Assembly: GCA_031257955.1 (NCBI GenBank) | Contig: JAIRNQ010000081.1 | Coordinates: forward strand, 1-7,162 | Length of the DNA: 7,162 nt | Direction of reading: 5' to 3' | Source: Deltaproteobacteria bacterium | GTDB lineage: Bacteria; Desulfobacterota; Desulfarculia; Adiutricales; Adiutricaceae | Shown: in pieces, positions 1 to 4,882 of the stretch | How the letters are laid out: every line of letters begins with the position of its first letter | Numbering within the stretch: position 1 is the stretch's first letter | Notes under the pieces: generated by a model | Seen by the model: the letters and a program-made list of their open reading frames with translations, nothing else | The model's database searches: none | Told to the model about the DNA's origin: nothing | Position numbers and translations under genes: made by a program

Positions 1-182
1 GCGAGACGGCGGAGAGGATGGACCGAGGACCGGAAAAGCGCGAAAAAATCGCCATTGGTTCTGTCAGCCCGTTCGATCGTCAAATCAAATAACAATTTCG
101 TAGAGTCGTTCAACGATAATTGTAATATTTTTGCGCTATTATGAATGACTGAGCTAAATCCGCCAAGGGGTAAGTTTTTTTC
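1..182. other. AT-rich intergenic stretch, no gene recognised
   Basis: No coding region, RNA gene or repeat could be supported here. The first 60 bases are purine- and GC-rich and may be the tail of something outside the window. From about 80 onward the sequence becomes AT-rich (about 38% G+C over 61-180), which fits a promoter-bearing spacer. Several AT-rich -10-like hexamers (123-128, 137-142) lack a -35 at a usable distance. Confidence 0.5.
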
Positions 183-211
183 TTGACTTTGATGTTTACG
201 GAGCTTATACT
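183..211 (+). promoter_or_regulatory. Sigma70-type promoter
   Basis: TTGACT at 183-188 and TATACT at 206-211 are separated by exactly 17 bases. Each hexamer differs from the consensus at one position. Transcription would start near 218. This is one of the two best promoters in the window. It faces the 45-codon ORF and the terminator at 356-398, so the expected primary transcript is about 180 nt. Confidence 0.7.
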
Positions 212-219
212 TTGCTTAA

Positions 220-357
220 GTGAAGATTAAGGTCTTCAAAAGATCCGGGCCGTCCGGCGCCAACAAAGCCAAAGCGTTATTTCGGATACTTTTTACGCCC
301 GCGACCGTGGTAGCTATCTTCCATTATTTTTTAGTTCCGGCTCATCAGTTTCACTGA
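220..357 (+). CDS. Possible leaderless 45-residue small protein, unrecognised
   Basis: A GTG at 220 opens a frame of 45 codons ending in TGA at 355-357. The predicted peptide starts MKIKVFKRSG, is basic over its first 22 residues, and becomes hydrophobic from about residue 23 (RILF, then TVVAIFHYFLV), so a single short membrane-associated helix is conceivable. There is no Shine-Dalgarno sequence: the promoter at 183-211 predicts a start site one or two bases before the GTG, so translation would have to be leaderless. The stop codon overlaps the first bases of the terminator stem, so promoter, ORF and terminator abut with almost no spare sequence. A 45-codon open frame is not statistically remarkable by itself and no family is recognised. 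It may simply be chance within a small RNA. Confidence 0.25.
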   Translation: MKIKVFKRSGPSGANKAKALFRILFTPATVVAIFHYFLVPAHQFH

Positions 358-398
358 AGGCTTAAGTTCGCCAGAGGCGCTTAGCCTTCTTTTTTTTT
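356..398 (+). terminator. Strong rho-independent terminator
   Basis: GAAGGCT at 356-362 and AAG at 364-366, with a bulged T at 363, pair with CTTAGCCTTC at 380-389. An inner CGCC/GGCG stem (369-372 with 376-379) closes on an AGA loop. A run of nine T follows (390-398). It ends the unit that begins at the promoter at 183-211. Confidence 0.85.
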
Positions 399-410
399 AT
401 CCGTCGCGCT

Positions 411-694
411 TATAATGGGCCTCCGGCAGACGATCGACTCGGCCGCTCGCCGGCCGTGGCCTTAGCGGGCCGACGGCCTCCTTGGTCAGGCGACCAAATC
501 CGACGGCGGAGCCGCGGGGCTAGCCGGCGGTCGGTTCGGCCAAGGACTACGGAGGGCCACTCCGGAAAGCTAACACTCACGGGCCGGAGTGGTCTTTGGC
601 GACGGAAAACGCGCGGGGGCCAGAACGACCTCTCCCCAAAAGTCACCTAAAAGTTAGGGGCACCCAGAACGGTCAGGGATAAGGGTGCTTTTTT
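411..694 (+). ncRNA. GC-rich, hairpin-dense non-coding region; candidate structured RNA
   Basis: Positions 421-600 are about 70% G+C, against about 38% at 61-180. Stems visible by eye include TTGGTC/GACCAA with a 4-base loop (482-487 with 492-497), CCTTGG at 480-485 with CCAAGG at 540-545 (mutually exclusive with the first), CCGAC/GTCGG around 500-535, and an 11-bp stem with one G-U pair (555-565 with 584-594). The region lies between two terminators and starts with a consensus TATAAT at 411-416, although no matching -35 precedes it. Overlapping open frames exist on both strands but look like composition artefacts of GC-rich DNA. No conserved signature of RNase P RNA, tmRNA, SRP RNA or a known riboswitch is visible. 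It could be an independent RNA or a leader element of the downstream ABC operon. Confidence 0.35.
658..694 (+). terminator. Probable rho-independent terminator
   Basis: GCACCC at 660-665 pairs with GGGTGC at 683-688. Two G-U pairs extend the stem outward (658-659 with 689-690). The loop is 17 bases and six T follow (689-694). It is weaker than the terminator at 356-398 because of the large loop. It would end any transcript of the GC-rich region and also lies upstream of the binding-protein gene. Confidence 0.6.
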
Positions 695-804
695 GACGCT
701 TGGTGGAGTGAACGAACGCCCGTTACAACGATTTTGGAGCCTTTAGCCTTGCTTTACGGTATTATTTGATTTTTAGTAGACTGAGTCACCCAATTTTTTA
801 TTGT

Positions 805-824
805 TAGACGATTTGGTCGGTCTA
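805..824. promoter_or_regulatory. Operator-like inverted repeat upstream of the ABC operon
   Basis: TAGAC at 805-809 and GTCTA at 820-824 form an inverted repeat with a 10-base gap. Inner GA/TC bases can extend it if one G is bulged. It lies 80-100 bases before the binding-protein start in an AT-rich stretch. No convincing sigma70 promoter could be placed beside it, so its role as a regulator site is conjecture. Confidence 0.2.
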
Positions 825-866
825 GGTAAGGTTTCCACGCAAAAAGCTTAGCCGCCCAAATGTTAT

Positions 867-885
867 CCCTGGCCGCGGGCCAGGG
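867..885 (+). promoter_or_regulatory. Stable hairpin in the leader just before the binding-protein ribosome binding site
   Basis: CCCTGGCC at 867-874 pairs perfectly with GGCCAGGG at 878-885 across a GCG loop. No T-run follows, so it is not an intrinsic terminator. It ends about ten bases before the GGGGA ribosome-binding stretch (894-898). It could stabilise the messenger or modulate ribosome access. Confidence 0.4.
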
Positions 886-904
886 TCTCCTTCGGGGAAT
901 CAAG

Positions 905-1732
905 ATGAAACCAATCGTAAAGATTTTACTCGCGGCATTCGCTTTGGCTTTCCTCGGATCGTTGGTTTCCAATGTCGCCAACGCCGCCGGTGAGCTGGAC
1001 AAGATTAAACAAAACGGCAAACTTCGCGTGGCCGTCTTCAGCGACAAGCCTCCCTTCGGGTTTGTGGACGAAAACGGCGAAAACCAAGGTTATGACATCT
1101 ACCTGGCCCATCGTTTGGCCGAGGACCTCTTTGGCGATCCCTCCAAGGTCGAATTCGTTTTGGTCGAGGCGGCCAGCCGCATAGAGATCGTCGTGGCCGA
1201 TAAGGCCGACGTGGTTTTGGCCAACTTTACCGTGACGCCGGAAAGGGCCGAACAGGTCGACTTCGCCAAGCCTTACATGAAGGTAGCTTTGGGCGTGGCT
1301 TCGCCCTCGTCGGCGCCAATCACCGAAGTCTCCCAGCTGGCCGGCAAAAAACTTATCGTCAACAAAGGCACCACCGCCGACAGCTACTTCAGCAAGAACC
1401 ATCCGGAAGTGGAGCTAGTCAAGTACGATCAAAACACCGAATCCTTTAACGCCCTCAGGGACGGTCGGGGCGTGGCCTTGGCCCATGACAACACGCTTTT
1501 GTTCGCCTGGGTTAGGGCCAATCCCGGTTACGTGACTGGCATCGATTTTCTGGGCGATCTCGACAACATCGCCCCGGCGGTCAAAAAAGGCAACACCGAA
1601 CTCCTAAACTGGCTTAACGAGGAAATAACCAAGCTGACCAAGGAGCAATTTTTCCAGAAAGACTACGAGGCCACTTTGTTGCCGGTCTACGGCGAAAGCG
1701 TTGACCTAAACACGGTAATCTTCACCGAATAG
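905..1732 (+). CDS. Amino-acid ABC transporter, periplasmic substrate-binding protein (family 3)
   Basis: Captures a polar amino acid in the periplasm and delivers it to the membrane permeases. The 275-residue product opens with a textbook signal peptide (MKPIVK, a hydrophobic core to about residue 24, cleavage after ANA at 25-27) with no lipobox cysteine. The mature part shows the family-3 order: GKLRVAV near 38-44, KPPFGF near 48-53, GYDIYLA at 62-68, AASRI at 89-93, TVTPER at 109-114, AGKKLIV at 146-152 and KGTT at 154-157. R114 and D195 sit where this family binds the ligand alpha-carboxylate and alpha-amino groups. An in-frame ATG lies 15 codons upstream (860), but it precedes a strong hairpin and would spoil the signal peptide; 905 follows GGGGA at 894-898. 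The product resembles the glutamate/aspartate/cysteine-binding (PEB1-like) subgroup; the substrate cannot be fixed from sequence. It is the first gene of the operon. Confidence 0.93.
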   Translation: MKPIVKILLAAFALAFLGSLVSNVANAAGELDKIKQNGKLRVAVFSDKPPFGFVDENGENQGYDIYLAHRLAEDLFGDPSKVEFVLVEAASRIEIVVADKADVVLANFTVTPERAEQVDFAKPYMKVALGVASPSSAPITEVSQLAGKKLIVNKGTTADSYFSKNHPEVELVKYDQNTESFNALRDGRGVALAHDNTLLFAWVRANPGYVTGIDFLGDLDNIAPAVKKGNTELLNWLNEEITKLTKEQFFQKDYEATLLPVYGESVDLNTVIFTE

Positions 1733-1769
1733 CCCATCAATCGGACCCCGGACGCCGGCTGGCCCCTAA

Positions 1770-1784
1770 GGCCGCCTGGCGGCC
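1770..1784 (+). promoter_or_regulatory. Intercistronic stem-loop between binding-protein and first permease genes
   Basis: GGCCGC at 1770-1775 pairs with GCGGCC at 1779-1784 around a CTG loop, in a 74-base gap that is rich in GGCC/CCGG and offers alternative pairings. No T-run follows. Stable stem-loops after binding-protein genes commonly protect that message from 3' decay so that binding protein exceeds permease. That role is inferred here. Confidence 0.4.
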
Positions 1785-1791
1785 GCCGGAA

Positions 1792-1809
1792 CATGGGAAG
1801 TGACCCATG
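1792..1809 (+). promoter_or_regulatory. Inverted repeat enclosing the ribosome binding site and start codon of permease 1
   Basis: CATGGG at 1792-1797 is the exact reverse complement of CCCATG at 1804-1809, with a 6-base AAGTGA loop. The left arm overlaps the GGGAAG ribosome binding site (1795-1800) and the right arm contains the ATG (1807-1809). In RNA this hairpin would hide both, which should lower initiation unless ribosomes or other factors open it. Confidence 0.45.
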
Positions 1810-2466
1810 CTTGATTTTGGTTTCATGGCGCGCTGCGTCCCACTATTCGTAAAGGCCGCCGAGTTAACCGTTAAGCTAGCCTTCTGGGGCATCGTCATGT
1901 CCACGGTTCTGGGACTAATCTGCGCCCTGATCCGTTACTGGAAAATACCGGTACTGCAGCGGCTGATCGGCGTCTACATCGAGCTGGCCCGCAATACTCC
2001 CTTAATGATCCAGTTGTTTTTCCTTTACTACGGGCTTCCCCGCCTGGGCCTTCTTCTAGAAGGCACTACTTGCGCCATCGCCGGTCTGACCTTTCTCGGC
2101 GGGGCATACATGGCCGAGGCTTTCCGCGGCGGTTTGAATGCCGTGGGGCGATCCCAAATCGAGGTCGGGATGTCCATCGGACTAAAGCCCTCACAGATTC
2201 TAAGACACGTCGTGTTGCCCCAGGCGTTGGCCGTGTCGCTCCCGGTCCTTACGGCCACGGCGATATTCCTCATTAAGGAAACTTCGGTCTTCAGTATCGT
2301 CGCCTTACCGGATCTCATGTACGTAGCCAAAGATCTCTTGAAGGAAGGACACAGCACGGAAAGCAACATACTTTTGGTACTCTCATATTTGGTAATCATA
2401 CTGCCGGTGTCGTTAATCTTCGGCTGGTTGGAAAGGAGGGTGCGTTTTGCTGGATTCGGCTATTAG
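1807..2466 (+). CDS. Amino-acid ABC transporter permease 1 (HisM/GlnP family)
   Basis: One of two inner-membrane subunits forming the translocation path of a polar-amino-acid importer. The 219-residue protein has hydrophobic segments near 22-42, 62-82, 88-104, 140-156, 160-172 and 188-207. ARNTPLMIQLFFLYYGLP at 61-78 is a typical sequence of this permease family. The ATPase-docking EAA loop runs from E119 to P138, with the conserved glycine at G125 and LP at 137-138. The start at 1807 follows GGGAAG at 1795-1800, and the start region is enclosed in a perfect inverted repeat. Its 3' end overlaps the next permease gene by 20 bases, indicating co-transcription and translational coupling. Length and motifs are normal for the family, and nothing is broken. 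Confidence 0.93.
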   Translation: MLDFGFMARCVPLFVKAAELTVKLAFWGIVMSTVLGLICALIRYWKIPVLQRLIGVYIELARNTPLMIQLFFLYYGLPRLGLLLEGTTCAIAGLTFLGGAYMAEAFRGGLNAVGRSQIEVGMSIGLKPSQILRHVVLPQALAVSLPVLTATAIFLIKETSVFSIVALPDLMYVAKDLLKEGHSTESNILLVLSYLVIILPVSLIFGWLERRVRFAGFGY

Positions 2467-3124
2467 TATCTTCACCGCCGGCCGCAATATGGCCCGCTTG
2501 GGCGAAGGCCTATGGATCACCTTGAAGATCTCGCTGTCTTCGGTGGGCCTCTCGGTTCTCTTGGGCATTCCGGCAGGCCTGCTAATGTCATCAAAGTCCC
2601 GTTTTTGGCGGGCGGTCCTTCGGTTCTATCTGGAGTTTATACGGATAATGCCGATATTGGTGTTGTTATTTCTTCTGTACTATAGCCTAAGCTCGGTGTT
2701 CAACATAAACCTTCCGGCCACGTTTGTCTCCATTTTGGTTTTTACCCTCTGGGGCACGGCCGAAATGGCCGACTTGGTCAGGGGCGCCGTTACCTCGCTG
2801 CCCAAACACCAGTGGGAAAGCGGTCGGGCTTTGGGGCTAAAAGAAACTCAGCTAAACCTCTACGTGATAGTGCCCCAGGCCGTGAGAAGGCTCCTTCCCG
2901 GAGTCATTAACCTTACCACCAGAATGATCAAGACGACCCCGTTCGTGTTTTTCATCAACATCCCGGATCTGGTAAAAGTGGCCCAACAGATCGTCGAAGT
3001 GGCCGGGCTACGCAACAACTTGGCCAGCGTCTGGGTCTACGGCTTTATTTTTCTAATATACTTCGCTATTTGTTACCCAATTTCTCTCTACTCCAATTAC
3101 CTGGAGAAGGCTTGGCAAACTTGA
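2447..3124 (+). CDS. Amino-acid ABC transporter permease 2 (HisM/GlnP family), TTG start
   Basis: Second inner-membrane permease, expected to pair with the first as a heterodimer. It has 225 residues, with membrane segments near 24-47, 66-82, 91-105, 150-158, 164-175 and 194-213. The EAA-type docking loop spans E124 to P143 (ESG, G130, then IVP), with V in place of the usual L before P143. The family stretch is FIRIMPILVLLFLLYYS (64-80), where the TP and Q found in permease 1 are replaced. The start is TTG at 2447: AGGAGG at 2434-2439 is seven bases upstream, whereas the first in-frame ATG (2489) has no ribosome binding site. The gene begins inside permease 1 and ends before a cluster of stem-loops, so it is the last gene of this unit. 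Confidence 0.9.
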   Translation: MLDSAISIFTAGRNMARLGEGLWITLKISLSSVGLSVLLGIPAGLLMSSKSRFWRAVLRFYLEFIRIMPILVLLFLLYYSLSSVFNINLPATFVSILVFTLWGTAEMADLVRGAVTSLPKHQWESGRALGLKETQLNLYVIVPQAVRRLLPGVINLTTRMIKTTPFVFFINIPDLVKVAQQIVEVAGLRNNLASVWVYGFIFLIYFAICYPISLYSNYLEKAWQT

Positions 3125-3192
3125 CGCGTCCGCGAAACCCATATTATGGTGGCGCTTCGGCGCCACCGGCCAAACTTTTTTTCCCGGACGCG
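3125..3192 (+). terminator. Nested stem-loop with U-tract after the permease operon; possible terminator
   Basis: The inner hairpin GGTGGCGC/GCGCCACC (3148-3155 with 3160-3167) closes perfectly on a TTCG tetraloop. Seven T follow at 3176-3182, but eight bases after the stem, so termination may be inefficient. An outer pairing CGCGTCCG (3125-3132) with CGGACGCG (3185-3192) can enclose the whole element. It starts immediately after the stop codon of permease 2. Confidence 0.5.
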
Positions 3193-3203
3193 CCAAACAA
3201 AAC

Positions 3204-3234
3204 CGCCCGGTTTTGCCTTTGGGAAAACCGGGCG
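3204..3234. promoter_or_regulatory. Perfect 11-bp inverted repeat in the permease-ATPase gap
   Basis: CGCCCGGTTTT at 3204-3214 is the exact reverse complement of AAAACCGGGCG at 3224-3234, with a 9-base loop. No T-run follows on the + strand; on the - strand the bases after the stem are T-rich (complement of 3197-3203), so it could terminate opposing transcripts. A competing smaller hairpin, AAAACC/GGTTTT (3199-3204 with 3209-3214), uses the same left arm, so only one can form at a time. Confidence 0.45.
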
Positions 3235-3379
3235 ACAATTTGAACAGTATAGCCGAAAATAATAACTCAATTATGTATTAACGCAATTACGAAATAACAT
3301 AAGTTACATCTTTTTGCCTGCAAAAGTGGACACAATCAAACTATTGAACCGACGCCCCATAACTGAAGTGAGGTAGACC
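3235..3379 (+). promoter_or_regulatory. AT-rich spacer expected to hold the ATPase promoter; no clear promoter seen
   Basis: This AT-rich stretch between the stem-loops and the ATPase gene is where a separate promoter would be expected. TTGAAC at 3240-3245 resembles a -35, but hexamers at the right spacing are poor -10 matches. Small inverted repeats are present: TAAC/GTTA around 3295-3305 and TTTTG/CAAAA around 3312-3325. No sigma54 site is visible. GAGG at 3370-3373 is the ribosome binding site of the ATPase gene. Confidence 0.3.
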
Positions 3380-4156
3380 GTGAAAGAGTCCGACCAGACA
3401 ATAATTAAGATACACGACCTGCACAAAAGATTCGACCAAACCGAGGTCCTCAAGGGCATCGACCTGGACGTTCACCAAGGGGAGGTCATCGTCATCATCG
3501 GCCCTTCCGGTTGCGGCAAATCGACCCTCTTGAGGTGCCTTAACGGTTTGGAGCCCATTAACTCCGGAACCATTGAGCTGAACGGGCAAATCATAACAGA
3601 CCCCGGTACCGACTGGAGCCAGGTGCGGCAAAAGATCGGAATGGTCTTTCAGAACTACGAGCTGTTTCCACACCTAAACGTTTTGGACAACATCCTCCTC
3701 GGTCCGACCAAGGTGCAGGGGCGCCAGAGAAGCGAGGCCAAAGCCGAAGCCGAGAGCTGGCTCGATCGCGTAGAGCTACTAAATAAAGCCGACTCTTACC
3801 CGAGGCAGCTTTCCGGGGGCCAAAAACAAAGGGTGGCCATCGTCAGGGCCTTGTGCATGTCCCCGGAGGTGATGCTCTTTGACGAGGTCACCGCTTCCCT
3901 GGACCCCGAGATGGTCCGGGAAGTCCTGGATGTCATGCTCAGCCTGGCCAAAGGCGGCCTGACCATGCTCATCGTCACCCACGAGATGGCTTTCGCCCGC
4001 GCCGTCGCCGACCAAGTCATTTTCATGGACCGGGGTTTGGTTGTCGAAGCCAACGAGCCGGAGGCTTTTTTCAGCAACCCCGAAACCGAAAGGGCCAGAC
4101 GCTTCCTCAACATCTTCCAATTTGAGGGAGTCCATAAAGTCCAGGAAAGCCTTTGA
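3380..4156 (+). CDS. Amino-acid ABC transporter ATP-binding protein (GlnQ/HisP family), GTG start
   Basis: Cytoplasmic ATPase that powers the polar-amino-acid importer by binding the EAA loops of the two permeases. All nucleotide-binding elements are present in the 258-residue product: Walker A GPSGCGKST at 41-49, Q-loop Q91, signature LSGGQ at 144-148, Walker B VMLFDE at 164-169 with catalytic E169, D-loop SLD at 173-175 and switch histidine H201. DEVTASLD replaces the more usual DEPTSALD, with V170 for P; I believe this variant occurs elsewhere in the family. The start is GTG at 3380, with GAGG six bases upstream. Unlike the usual arrangement, it is not fused to the permease operon but lies 255 bp downstream behind stem-loops, so it probably has its own promoter. 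Its length is normal and it ends before a good terminator. Confidence 0.95.
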   Translation: MKESDQTIIKIHDLHKRFDQTEVLKGIDLDVHQGEVIVIIGPSGCGKSTLLRCLNGLEPINSGTIELNGQIITDPGTDWSQVRQKIGMVFQNYELFPHLNVLDNILLGPTKVQGRQRSEAKAEAESWLDRVELLNKADSYPRQLSGGQKQRVAIVRALCMSPEVMLFDEVTASLDPEMVREVLDVMLSLAKGGLTMLIVTHEMAFARAVADQVIFMDRGLVVEANEPEAFFSNPETERARRFLNIFQFEGVHKVQESL

Positions 4157-4227
4157 CAAGTATTTTGGCCGGCCTTAGCCACAAGCCAAACCAATAGGCC
4201 AATATCGGATCGATTGCCCCACCTTCC

Positions 4228-4264
4228 AACGCCCTGACGGCCCCCGTCGGGGCGTTTTGATTTT
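4228..4264 (+). terminator. Rho-independent terminator of the ATPase gene
   Basis: ACGCCCTGACGG at 4229-4240 pairs with CCGTCGGGGCGT at 4244-4255 (12 bp, one G-U) around a CCC loop. An extra A-T pair extends it outward, and a TTTTGATTTT tail follows. It separates the ABC transporter genes from the cobalamin-regulated unit. Confidence 0.85.
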
Positions 4265-4457
4265 AGACTATTGCCCAAAAATCTTACATATTATTACATG
4301 CTTAGACTCGTGATTATTGAAGAGTCCTAGACGTTCAATGGCTTAAATATCGATAAGCGTTACTTCCAATGGCGTTTGATAAATAAAATTGCCTTACGGG
4401 ACACGCGCGAATTGTTAATCGACAATAAAGTTAAGGTTACGAATGTAAAAGTTTCAC
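4265..4457. other. AT-rich intergenic spacer upstream of the riboswitch promoter
   Basis: No coding frame or RNA gene is supported. Two imperfectly understood inverted repeats are visible: GACTC/GAGTC spanning roughly 4305-4326, and ATTGT at 4411-4415 with ACAAT at 4422-4426. They may be regulator sites or chance in AT-rich DNA. Confidence 0.4.
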
Positions 4458-4487
4458 TTGACAATAATTCGTCAACCGTGTTATTTT
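4458..4487 (+). promoter_or_regulatory. Sigma70 promoter of the cobalamin-riboswitch transcript
   Basis: A perfect -35 TTGACA lies at 4458-4463. The -10 TATTTT at 4482-4487 is 18 bases away and has an extended TG at 4479-4480. The predicted start near 4494 sits a few bases before the first pairing arm of the riboswitch, the expected place. The inverted repeat TTGAC-N8-GTCAA (4458-4462 with 4471-4475) overlaps the -35 and could be an operator. Confidence 0.7.
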
Positions 4488-4498
4488 CTTACAATCGA

Positions 4499-4650
4499 TA
4501 GGCGCCCCCTGGGGCTTAATAGGGAATCTCGTTAAAAGCGAGAACGGACCCACCGCTGTGTTCGGGTACTGAAGGGACAAGCGTGCCACTGGCCTTTTGG
4601 CTGGTAAGGCGTCCCGGAGGGATGATCCGAAAGTCAGAAGACCTGCCTAG
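4499..4650 (+). promoter_or_regulatory. Cobalamin (vitamin B12) riboswitch aptamer
   Basis: The hallmark B12 box AGTCAGAAGACCTGCC is present at 4632-4647. Upstream are further conserved blocks in the right order: TTAATAGGGAATC from about 4516, ACCGCTGTG near 4552, and GCCACTGG near 4582 with GGTAAGGC closing that arm. TAGGC (4499-4503) can pair with GCCTA (4645-4649) as the closing stem. This RNA class binds adenosylcobalamin or related corrinoids and usually represses B12 uptake or synthesis genes when ligand is abundant. Its position on the same strand before a TonB-dependent receptor gene is the classic btuB arrangement. Confidence 0.93.
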
Positions 4651-4690
4651 AGTATCCGTGGATAATGGTTAAGGTTTTGCCACCATGGTG

Positions 4691-4720
4691 TGAGGTCCAA
4701 CGATAGCGGGCCTCATTTTT
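4691..4720 (+). terminator. First terminator-like hairpin of the riboswitch expression platform
   Basis: TGAGGTCC at 4691-4698 pairs with GGGCCTCA at 4708-4715 (8 bp, one U-G), followed directly by five T (4716-4720). It begins about 40 bases after the B12 box. It could be the ligand-controlled terminator or a regulatory hairpin preceding the stronger one at 4743-4777. Confidence 0.55.
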
Positions 4721-4742
4721 CGGCATCGGGATCAATAATGGG

Positions 4743-4777
4743 AATCCTGGATCGCTAAGCGATCCGGGATTTTTTTT
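4743..4777 (+). terminator. Strong intrinsic terminator downstream of the riboswitch
   Basis: A 13-bp stem (4743-4755 with 4759-4771, one G-U pair) closes on a TAA loop and runs into T at 4770-4777. It is the strongest terminator in the receptor leader and lies about 150 bases before the receptor start. Transcriptional attenuation is therefore the likely mode of control. Any antiterminator that prevents its formation could not be identified with confidence by eye. Confidence 0.85.
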
Positions 4778-4882
4778 GTCCTAAAAAGCCTTATAAAACC
4801 CACTGTTAGATACCGTTTGTTTAATCCCACTTAAACGTATTTTTATTATTTTACTCAACTAGGCTAGGGCAGCCAAGGTTGG

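Larger units (their letters stand above)
218..398 (+). ncRNA. Candidate small RNA (about 180 nt), family not recognised
   Basis: The unit is defined by a strong promoter immediately upstream and a strong intrinsic terminator at its 3' end. Inside it are a local hairpin (TGAAGA at 221-226 with TCTTCA at 233-238, loop TTAAGG) and a possible closing pairing of AGTGAA (219-224) with TTCACT (350-355). The 8-mer GCTTAAGT occurs as a direct repeat at 214-221 and 360-367, at the two ends. The length resembles 6S RNA, but I see no 6S-type central bubble and no motif of tmRNA, SRP RNA or RNase P. The same span holds a 45-codon ORF, so it may be a small mRNA or a dual-function RNA. The existence of a short transcript is a fair inference; its function is unknown. 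Confidence 0.45.

Noticed and set aside
218..398. 6S RNA (ssrS)
   Set aside because: Length is right and the ends can pair, but I cannot draw the long duplex with central bubble that defines 6S RNA.
411..416. TATAAT as a complete promoter for the GC-rich island
   Set aside because: The hexamer is perfect, but the bases at -35 spacing are part of the preceding T-run and match poorly. There is no extended TG. Kept only as a hint.
410..650. Overlapping open frames on both strands (64 and 78 codons) in the GC-rich island
   Set aside because: Low-complexity Arg/Pro/Ser-rich products, no ribosome binding site, and mutually antisense. GC-rich DNA leaves such frames open by chance.
734..754. Sigma54 promoter before the ABC operon
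   Set aside because: The GG and GC elements are 13 bases apart instead of the required 10, and the -24 sequence is poor.
860..904. Upstream ATG extending the binding protein by 15 residues
   Set aside because: It would place MLSLAAGQGLLRGIK before a normal signal peptide, and the intervening sequence forms a strong hairpin. ATG 905 has a G-rich ribosome binding site.
754..1402. Minus-strand open frames over the start of the binding-protein gene
   Set aside because: They are antisense shadows of a gene with clear family motifs and a signal peptide.
3779..4278. Minus-strand open frames of 126 and 160 codons over the ATPase gene
   Set aside because: They are antisense to a complete ABC ATPase with all motifs, and no protein family is recognisable in them.
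4665..4706. A 13-codon leader ORF (MVKVLPPWCEVQR) after the riboswitch aptamer
   Set aside because: No good ribosome binding site and no run of regulatory codons. It overlaps a palindrome (CACCATGGTG at 4681-4690) and is short enough to be chance.
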